A stretch of DNA of 11,638 bases from JBOFEH01 sp051650265 (lineage in GTDB: Bacteria; Bacillota; Clostridia; Lachnospirales; Cellulosilyticaceae), in the NCBI GenBank assembly GCA_051650265.1, contig JBOFIR010000244.1, positions 1 to 11,638 on the forward strand. Reading direction: 5' to 3'. How positions within the stretch are numbered: the first letter of the stretch is position 1; the number at the start of each line of letters is the position of its first letter. Positions 7,346-11,638 of this stretch are shown here, piece after piece. The position numbers and the translations under genes are program-made. The notes below the pieces were generated by a model. That model had not been told where the DNA came from, ran no database searches, and worked only from the letters and a program-made list of their open reading frames with translations.

Positions 7346-9004
7346 ATGGGATCAGCTTTTTTTGAATATAATATTGCCATGAGTGGCCTTTTTGCTGCTC
7401 AGAGAGGTCTTGCAGTGACCTCTAACAACATCAATAGTGCGGCGATGCCAGGGTACTCCAGACAGGTGCTTGGGCAAAAAGCTTCCGCACCACTTCCAGG
7501 ATTTGGTGTGGGAATGCACGGGACAGGGGTAGAGACCACATCCATCACCCGTGTGAGAGACTCCTACCTGGATATCAAGCTCTGGAACCAAAATCCAAAG
7601 CTTGGAGAATACCAAGTTAAGACTGAACAAAATGCATTGGTGGAAAGTGTCTTTGGTGAGCCGAGTGAAGCGGGCTTTACCAAGGTATTTGATAACTTCT
7701 TCAAGAGTATCGATGACCTTTCTAAGCTCCCTTCAGAAGGTGAGCGTAAAGAGGCACTCAGACAGATGATGATTAGTTTTACGAAGTATTACAATTCTAC
7801 ATCACAGTCCCTTTCAGAGTTCCAACGTGACCTGAACTTTGAGGTGAAGGTGAAAGTAGATGAAGTCAATATGCTAGCGACACGTATCCAGAGTCTCAAT
7901 CAGCAGATTTATGAGGCGGAGATGTATGGGGATATGGCCAATAGCCTAAGAGATGAGCGTGACCTTGCAGTAGATCGCCTCTCTCAGCTCATCAATGTAG
8001 AGGCAAGAGAAGTGGAAGTCCCGGATGCTAGCGGCAAGATGCAAAAGCACTTTATTGTCAAAGCCAATGGGCAGACAATGATTGATCATACAGATATGCG
8101 CTTACTTACAGTGACTACGAGAGAGCCTAAGGATAAAAAGAATCCAGAAGACTTAGATGGGCTCTATGATGTAGGTTGGGCAGATGGCATGCCTTTTGAT
8201 ATGGGGGATCCAAAGCTTTCTGGTGAACTCAAAGGGGCTATTGATATGAGAGATGGCCGCGGGACAGATAGCCTCAGAGATGCAGATGGGTATCTGATCG
8301 GCGCAGATGGCAACCGCCTACTAGATACAGCGGGTAATCCGATCAAGGATGTGAAGCTTGCAGGGGGAAGAGATGTCAAACCTGATGTCGGCTACAAAGG
8401 CATTCCTTACTATGTACATAAGATGGATAACTTCGTACGTGGCTTCGCACAGACCATGAATGAGATTTACAACCGTGACAAAGATGGCAACCAACTGGTG
8501 CCGCCACAGTATCTGTTCGAAGTACCACCTCAGCTAGATGCAGCGGGTAATCCGATACCAGGTACAGCAGATTACAATAGGATGACAGCAGCGAACTTTG
8601 GGATCTCTGCAGATATTCTCAAAGATGCTGGGAATATTCGTACCAACTACGAGCATATCCCACCGGATGAGAATCCTAATCCAAGTAGCAATGACCTGCT
8701 CCTTGACCTACTGGGCCAAAAGAACAATGGCAGTATGTTCAAGGAAGGGGATCCAAAGGACTTTATGATCTCTATGTTCAGTGAACTAGGGATCAATACC
8801 AAGGAAGCTCAGATGTATCAGCAAAGCCAGACCAATATCACCAATACGATCAAAAAACAACGTGATGGGGTATCTCAGGTCGATACAAACGAAGAGTTTT
8901 TGAACCTTGTAAAATATAATCAGGCGTATCAGAATGCGGCACGCCTCATCAATACCATAGATGGGATCTATGAAACCACCATCTTCAAACTCGGTAACTG
9001 GTAG
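7346..9004 (+). CDS. flgK: Flagellar hook-associated protein FlgK, second divergent copy
   Basis: A 552-residue FlgK paralogue directly after the first. The N-terminus keeps the HAP signature in altered form (AMSGLFAAQRGLAVTSNNIN at 11-30, then SAAMPGYSRQ; the usual N-T-PGY reads S-AMPGY). The conserved block MANSLRDERDLAVDRLSQLI is at 197-216, and the C-terminal helix is VDTNEEFLNLVKYNQAYQNA (512-531) ending LINTIDGIYETTIFKLGNW. Both export and junction regions therefore look functional. The middle differs strongly from copy 1 and carries several D-x-x-G-N-x-hydrophobic motifs (DADGYLI, GADGNRL, DTAGNPI, DKDGNQL, DAAGNPI between 312 and 405). Two of these come from a 23-bp direct repeat (8321-8343, 8534-8556). 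The ATG at 7346 follows AAGGGGG just upstream. Whether both copies enter one junction or serve different flagellins is unknown. Confidence 0.92.
   Translation: MGSAFFEYNIAMSGLFAAQRGLAVTSNNINSAAMPGYSRQVLGQKASAPLPGFGVGMHGTGVETTSITRVRDSYLDIKLWNQNPKLGEYQVKTEQNALVESVFGEPSEAGFTKVFDNFFKSIDDLSKLPSEGERKEALRQMMISFTKYYNSTSQSLSEFQRDLNFEVKVKVDEVNMLATRIQSLNQQIYEAEMYGDMANSLRDERDLAVDRLSQLINVEAREVEVPDASGKMQKHFIVKANGQTMIDHTDMRLLTVTTREPKDKKNPEDLDGLYDVGWADGMPFDMGDPKLSGELKGAIDMRDGRGTDSLRDADGYLIGADGNRLLDTAGNPIKDVKLAGGRDVKPDVGYKGIPYYVHKMDNFVRGFAQTMNEIYNRDKDGNQLVPPQYLFEVPPQLDAAGNPIPGTADYNRMTAANFGISADILKDAGNIRTNYEHIPPDENPNPSSNDLLLDLLGQKNNGSMFKEGDPKDFMISMFSELGINTKEAQMYQQSQTNITNTIKKQRDGVSQVDTNEEFLNLVKYNQAYQNAARLINTIDGIYETTIFKLGNW
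8321..8556 (+). repeat. In-frame 23-bp direct repeat pair inside the second flgK
   Basis: Bases 8321-8343 and 8534-8556 match at 22 of 23 positions (CTAGAT, A or G, then CAGCGGGTAATCCGAT). Both are read as LDxAGNPI in the flgK frame. The offset is 213 bases, exactly 71 codons, so recombination between them would remove 71 codons without breaking the frame. They lie in the variable middle domain. Confidence 0.85.
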
Positions 9005-9018
9005 AAAGGATGTAGCTT

Positions 9019-10155
9019 ATGAGAATAACAAATGGTATGATTCGTAACAGTTCACTGAACTCCCTCTATGACAATATGGGGCGACTCAATACACTTTTTG
9101 ATCAGATGAATACACTCAAGAAGATTCAGCGTCCATCAGATGACCCAATCATTGCAGGGCGTTCACTGAAGCTTAGGCTCAATGTGATGGAAAGCGAACA
9201 GCACAAGAACAATGTGGATGAAGCCAAAGCTTGGATGGATGTGACAGAGACGGCACTTAGTAATATGACCAATATTATCAAAGATATCCGTACCCGTGCC
9301 AACCAAGCAGCCAATGGGACACTCACACCAGAAGATAAGGAAAAGGTAGTAAATGACATCGAGCAGCTCTACAAGCAGCTTGAGCAAGAGTCCAATGTCA
9401 CCTATGCGGGGCGCTATGTGTTCTCAGGATTCAAGACGGACCAAGAGGTGATTCTTGGCAAGGATGCTGCTATGAAACAAGATGTGATACTGAGTGGGGA
9501 GACGACACTCTCTCATGATCTTACGATACCAGCAGGTACAGAGATCACAAAGCCTATTTTAGACAAAGATGGCAATGTCCTTGTGGCAGCAGGCCCAGTT
9601 GGTGCAGATACAGTGCTACCAGCAGGGACAGTGCTTCCAAAAGATACAGTGCTTCCAAAAGGCACACAGATGCCAGCAGGTATGGTGAATCTAGAGGTAC
9701 TTAACTCAGTAGGAGATCAGAATATTCACTATGAGATTGGTGTGAACAACACCATAGATGTGAATACCACGGGTGTACCAGGATTTATGCAAGGGATGCG
9801 AGAAGATATTATGGCGATGCTAGATCAGATCAAGGGATCTATGGCAGAGCCACCAACAGTGACAGAGGAACAGCTAGGACAGTTCTTCACTGAGATGATT
9901 GGTAAGATGGATGGACACCTTAAGACCGTTTCTTCTATGGAAGCAGATCTAGGAAGTCGACAAAACCGTCTTGAGTATACCGAGGCCCGTCTTGCAGATG
10001 ACAAGACCAATCTGACAGCGCTACTGACAAAGACAGAGGATGTAGATATTGAAGAAGTCTATACTGAGTTCAATACACAATATATGGTCTACCAAAGTGC
10101 ACTACAAGCCACTTCCAAAGTGGTCATGAATACACTTGCAGACTTTTTGAGATAG
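9019..10155 (+). CDS. flgL: Flagellar hook-associated protein FlgL (HAP3) with an enlarged middle domain
   Basis: A 378-residue junction protein related to flagellin, which links FlgK to the filament. The N-terminal helix is typical (MRITNGMIRNSSLNSLYDNM at 1-20; the KIQRPSDDPIIAGRSLKLR block at 35-53), with YVFSGFKT at 133-140 and a C-terminal flagellin-like helix (DVDIEEVYTEFNTQYMVYQS at 341-360). FlgL is often nearer 300 residues; the extra length lies in residues about 150-225, which contain four copies of a hexapeptide, TVLPAG/TVLPKD/TVLPKG/TQMPAG (198-221), after a related LTIPAGTEI stretch. This suggests a regular beta-rich exposed insert. The ATG at 9019 follows AAAGGA at 9005-9010, 14 bases after flgK2. 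It is the last gene of the operon, followed by an intrinsic terminator. Confidence 0.93.
   Translation: MRITNGMIRNSSLNSLYDNMGRLNTLFDQMNTLKKIQRPSDDPIIAGRSLKLRLNVMESEQHKNNVDEAKAWMDVTETALSNMTNIIKDIRTRANQAANGTLTPEDKEKVVNDIEQLYKQLEQESNVTYAGRYVFSGFKTDQEVILGKDAAMKQDVILSGETTLSHDLTIPAGTEITKPILDKDGNVLVAAGPVGADTVLPAGTVLPKDTVLPKGTQMPAGMVNLEVLNSVGDQNIHYEIGVNNTIDVNTTGVPGFMQGMREDIMAMLDQIKGSMAEPPTVTEEQLGQFFTEMIGKMDGHLKTVSSMEADLGSRQNRLEYTEARLADDKTNLTALLTKTEDVDIEEVYTEFNTQYMVYQSALQATSKVVMNTLADFLR
9610..9681 (+). repeat. Four tandem 18-bp units encoding a hexapeptide repeat in FlgL
   Basis: Four in-frame 18-base units start at 9610, 9628, 9646 and 9664. Units 2 and 3 match at 16 of 18 bases (ACAGTGCTTCCAAAA plus GAT or GGC); unit 1 is close and unit 4 is divergent. 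They encode TVLPAG, TVLPKD, TVLPKG and TQMPAG. Such units can expand or contract by replication slippage in whole hexapeptides. Confidence 0.85.
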
Positions 10156-10191
10156 TTAAGGTATGTGAATAGACGCCAAAGATGGTAAGAT

Positions 10192-10235
10192 AAAAAGGTA
10201 GATTGCAATCGTTGTAATCCGCCTTTTTACTTTTC
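10192..10235 (+). terminator. Rho-independent terminator after flgL
   Basis: A long stem pairs 10192-10208 (AAAAAGGTAGATTGCAA) with 10212-10228 (TTGTAATCCGCCTTTTT) over a TCG loop. There are two G-U pairs and one A-C mismatch in 17 positions. The 3' arm ends in five T residues, followed by AC and four more T. It begins 36 bases after the flgL stop and should end the flgM-flgL transcript, so fliW-csrA probably has its own promoter or depends on readthrough. Confidence 0.85.
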
Positions 10236-10424
10236 AGTAGTAGGCATTGTCTTTCTGTGATGTGGCTACTAGCTAGATCATACGTGTAAGCATCCAAAGC
10301 ATGTCATTGTCACCAAACCAGCACAGGAGGTTTGCTGATCTCTATTTGTAAGATAAAATAGAACTGAATATAGGGTGAAAAGTGTTGCACATAAAGGGGT
10401 CTAGAATTAGAGGAGGGAATAAGA
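10236..10424 (+). promoter_or_regulatory. fliW upstream region with structured stretch and weak promoter candidate
   Basis: This stretch has no gene I can support and no sigma-D motif. A weak sigma-A-like pair is TTGTAA (10346-10351) and TATAGG (10369-10374) with 17 bases between, four of six matches each. Upstream, two mutually exclusive hairpins share an AGGAGG at 10325-10330: CAAACC (10314-10319) with GGTTTG (10329-10334), or CAGCA (10319-10323) with TGCTG (10333-10337). The true fliW ribosome site is AGGAGGG at 10411-10417. The promoter call is a guess; the pairings are read directly. Confidence 0.3.
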
Positions 10425-10817
10425 ATGGAGATTATTTTTAAAGAGGGTATACCAGGATTTGAAACGTTAACACGTTTTATCATTGTAGAAGAAGGTGATG
10501 GCATCTTCTATTATTTACAATCTGTAGAAGATCAGGCAATCGCCTTTCCAATATTAAGTCCTTATGCAGTTAAGAGTGACTATGCACCACGTATTCAAGA
10601 GAGCTACTTTGAGAAACTCGGTGGTGGTGTGACAGCAGACTTCACACTATTTGTGATTGCCACAATCAGAGAAGATATTAGTCAGTCTACCATCAATCTC
10701 AAGGCACCACTCTTGATCCATATAGAACGCAAAGTAGGGGTTCAAGCAATCGTAGATGATGGGCAATACCAGTCACGCCACTTATTAAGTGAGCTATTAG
10801 CCGAAAGGAGCCACTAA
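10425..10817 (+). CDS. fliW: Flagellar assembly factor FliW
   Basis: A 130-residue cytoplasmic protein of the FliW family. FliW binds either newly made flagellin or CsrA; when flagellin has been secreted, free FliW captures CsrA and so lifts repression of flagellin translation. The family signature FKEGIPGFETLTRFIIVEEG (5-24) is clear, followed by YYLQSVEDQAIAFPILSPYAV, also typical. The rest forms alternating strands as in the compact beta-barrel of the family (ADFTLFVIATI, INLKAPLLIHIE), ending in RHLLSELL. The ATG at 10425 has AGGAGGG at 10411-10417 with 7 bases of spacing. csrA starts one base after the stop, and flagellin follows, so all three parts of the switch are adjacent. Confidence 0.95.
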   Translation: MEIIFKEGIPGFETLTRFIIVEEGDGIFYYLQSVEDQAIAFPILSPYAVKSDYAPRIQESYFEKLGGGVTADFTLFVIATIREDISQSTINLKAPLLIHIERKVGVQAIVDDGQYQSRHLLSELLAERSH

Positions 10818-10818
10818 G

Positions 10819-11049
10819 ATGCTAGCACTCAGTAGAAGAAAAGACGAAGGCATCGTCATTGACGGTAATATCACCATCCGCATATTAGACATCACAGATG
10901 GCAAAGTGCGCATCGGGATCGAAGCACCCAAGCATATCGCCATCCAAAGAGAAGAGCTCTACCTCGAGATCGAAGCAAGCAACGAACAGGCACTTGCCCC
11001 ATCACTAGACAAACTGAGAGACCTCTCACAACTCATGCAAAAAAAGTAA
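10819..11049 (+). CDS. csrA: Translational regulator CsrA
   Basis: A 76-residue RNA-binding protein that acts as a dimer on GGA-containing hairpins and here most likely blocks flagellin translation. The N-terminus MLALSRRKDEGIVIDG and the block IRILDITDGKVRIGIEAPKH (20-39) are typical. Leu4 and Arg44 (in IQREEL), residues important for RNA contact in studied CsrA proteins, are present. The C-terminal extension (about 50-76, IEASNEQALAPS onward) is the longer form seen in flagellated Gram-positives, where it binds FliW; Asn55, reported as important for FliW contact in Bacillus, is conserved (from memory). Its AAAGGAG site (10804-10810) lies in the last codons of fliW and the genes are one base apart, so they are co-translated. 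I see no plus-strand terminator between csrA and flagellin. Confidence 0.96.
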   Translation: MLALSRRKDEGIVIDGNITIRILDITDGKVRIGIEAPKHIAIQREELYLEIEASNEQALAPSLDKLRDLSQLMQKK

Positions 11050-11069
11050 AAAAACTTGTCCAAGAAGTA

Positions 11070-11096
11070 TAAAGTAGACAAGCATTCCTCCGATAT
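11070..11096 (+). promoter_or_regulatory. Sigma-D (sigma-28) promoter of flagellin
   Basis: TAAA at 11070-11073 and TCCGATAT at 11089-11096 with exactly 15 bases between, the same elements and spacing as the flgM promoter. Start of transcription is expected near 11102-11104, giving a leader of about 90 bases. The -35 element lies in the loop of a CTTGTC/GACAAG dyad (11055-11060, 11077-11082) whose meaning is unclear. Confidence 0.92.
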
Positions 11097-11099
11097 ATA

Positions 11100-11138
11100 G
11101 TTTGTAAAGGAAAGTTGGCCAAGACAACCTTAACAAAC
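11100..11138 (+). promoter_or_regulatory. 5' stem-loop of the flagellin leader
   Basis: GTTTGT (11100-11105) pairs with ACAAAC (11133-11138). Inside, AAG pairs with CTT and GTTG (11114-11117) with CAAC (11125-11128) over a 7-base loop. An unpaired GAAA bulge leaves part of a third GGA (11109-11111) at the junction. It begins at about the expected transcription start, so the mRNA would open with a hairpin, which could stabilise an abundant message; that role is inference. Confidence 0.55.
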
Positions 11139-11153
11139 GTATAAAAAATCTTA

Positions 11154-11165
11154 GGCAAGGATGCC
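11154..11165 (+). promoter_or_regulatory. Upstream CsrA-binding hairpin in the flagellin leader
   Basis: GGC (11154-11156) pairs with GCC (11163-11165) and exposes the hexaloop AAGGAT. This matches the well-known CsrA target form, ARGGAU in a hexaloop closed by C-G. Its GGA lies about 20 bases before the GGAGGA of the ribosome-site hairpin, a distance that one CsrA dimer could bridge. It corresponds to the upstream of the two CsrA sites known in the Bacillus hag leader. Confidence 0.75.
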
Positions 11166-11173
11166 GAACAACA

Positions 11174-11189
11174 TTCATGGAGGAATGAA
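11174..11189 (+). promoter_or_regulatory. CsrA-binding hairpin over the flagellin Shine-Dalgarno site
   Basis: TTCAT (11174-11178) pairs perfectly with ATGAA (11185-11189) and puts the Shine-Dalgarno sequence GGAGGA (11179-11184) in the hexaloop. The start codon is 8 bases further on. CsrA bound here would block the ribosome directly. Together with the hairpin at 11154-11165 it forms a two-site target. Confidence 0.75.
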
Positions 11190-11192
11190 ATT

Positions 11193-11638
11193 ATGATTAT
11201 CAATCACAATATGCAATCAATCAATGCACACCGTCAAATGGGTGTAAACCAAGCAAATTCACAAAAATCAATGGAGAAACTTTCTTCAGGTCTTCGTATC
11301 AATAGAGCAGGAGATGATGCAGCTGGTCTTGCAATCTCAGAAAAAATGAGAGGCCAAATCCGTGGTCTTGATCAAGCATCAAGAAATGCACAAGATGGTA
11401 TTTCACTCATCCAAACAGCAGAGGGTGCACTCAATGAAACACACTCGATTCTTCAACGTATGAGAGAATTATCTGTACAAGCATCAAATGATACGAATAC
11501 AGATGCAGATAGAACAGAACTTCAAAAAGAAATTAATCAGTTAAATGAAGAAATTAATAGAATTGCAGATACTACAGAATTTAACACACAAAAACTCTTA
11601 AATGGCGATAAAACTACTGGTATCAATACTATTACACA
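11193..11638 (+). CDS. hag: Flagellin, 3' end beyond the window
   Basis: The frame is open from ATG 11193 to the right edge, giving 148 complete codons of the filament protein. The N-terminal D0/D1 domain is textbook flagellin: MIINHNMQSINAHRQ, then KLSSGLRINRAGDDAAGLAI (29-48), SEKMRGQIRGLDQASRNAQD (49-68), and GISLIQTAEGALNETHSIL. The segment LQRMRELSVQ (87-96) matches the region recognised by mammalian TLR5 in many flagellins. Codon use differs from the other flagellar genes: 12 of 13 Ala codons are GCA and none is GCG or GCC, as in a very highly expressed gene. It has a sigma-D promoter, a structured leader with two CsrA-type hairpins, and GGAGGA as ribosome site. The C-terminal domain is not visible, so total length and type cannot be judged. 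Confidence 0.97.
   Translation, partial: MIINHNMQSINAHRQMGVNQANSQKSMEKLSSGLRINRAGDDAAGLAISEKMRGQIRGLDQASRNAQDGISLIQTAEGALNETHSILQRMRELSVQASNDTNTDADRTELQKEINQLNEEINRIADTTEFNTQKLLNGDKTTGINTIT

Noticed and set aside
10301..10351. Sixteen-codon open frame in the flgL-fliW gap
   Set aside because: It has no ribosome site before the ATG and overlaps the hairpin stretch; nothing supports translation.
10385..10407. TTGCAC...TAGAAT as sigma-A promoter of fliW
   Set aside because: The spacer is only 11 bases, far from the usual 16-18.
10797..10817. Hairpin around the csrA ribosome site (TTAG/CTAA) as an autoregulatory CsrA site
   Set aside because: Only four weak base pairs with a 13-base loop, and the arms are the end of fliW; too little to call.
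11048..11082. Terminator between csrA and flagellin (CTTGTC/GACAAG dyad)
   Set aside because: On the plus strand no T run follows the second arm. On the minus strand seven T residues would follow, but the stem is only 6 bp with a 16-base loop and no minus-strand gene needs it.
1..11638. CRISPR array, insertion sequence, prophage, tRNA or rRNA
   Set aside because: I saw no regularly spaced repeats, transposase or integrase motifs, terminal inverted repeats, or RNA gene sequences in the window.

Overview
The window comes from a motile Gram-positive bacterium, most likely a member of Clostridia (Lachnospirales-like). The reasons are strong Shine-Dalgarno sites (AGGAGG-type) before nearly every gene, GTG starts in three genes, the Bacillus/Clostridia gene order comFC-yvyF-flgM-flgN-flgK-flgL-fliW-csrA-flagellin, and promoters of the sigma-D (sigma-28) type. 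Two different flgK genes in tandem fit Clostridia better than Bacillus. I cannot name a genus. Every confident gene is on the + strand.

Layout. Positions 1-1375 hold the 3' end of a multi-pass membrane protein (DUF1576-like, open through the left edge) and a small acidic protein of unknown function that overlaps it. Positions 1395-4346 hold housekeeping or DNA-metabolism genes: a RecD2 helicase and a ComFC-type phosphoribosyltransferase. The zinc-finger flagellar-operon protein YvyF follows and ends inside an intrinsic terminator (4759-4793). A sigma-D promoter (4816-4842) then starts the late flagellar operon flgM-flgN-flgK-flgK2-flgL (4894-10155), which is closed by a second intrinsic terminator (about 10192-10235). 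A 269-base gap carries a structured stretch and only a weak promoter candidate. fliW and csrA follow as a tight pair (10425-11049). A second sigma-D promoter (11070-11096) and a structured 5' leader precede flagellin, which runs off the right edge.

How the genes work together. FlgM holds sigma-D inactive until the hook-basal body is finished and FlgM is exported. FlgN chaperones the hook-filament junction proteins FlgK and FlgL. FliW and CsrA form the partner switch that matches flagellin translation to flagellin secretion. The flagellin leader supports this directly: it has two GGA-in-hexaloop hairpins typical of CsrA sites, one of them over the Shine-Dalgarno sequence.

I found no clear sign of a new defence, mobile or biosynthetic system. 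The most interesting points are the well-formed CsrA double site, the tandem divergent FlgK genes with an in-frame 23-bp direct repeat, the hexapeptide repeat inside FlgL, the two-fold internal duplication of the unknown membrane protein, and its overlapping small partner gene.
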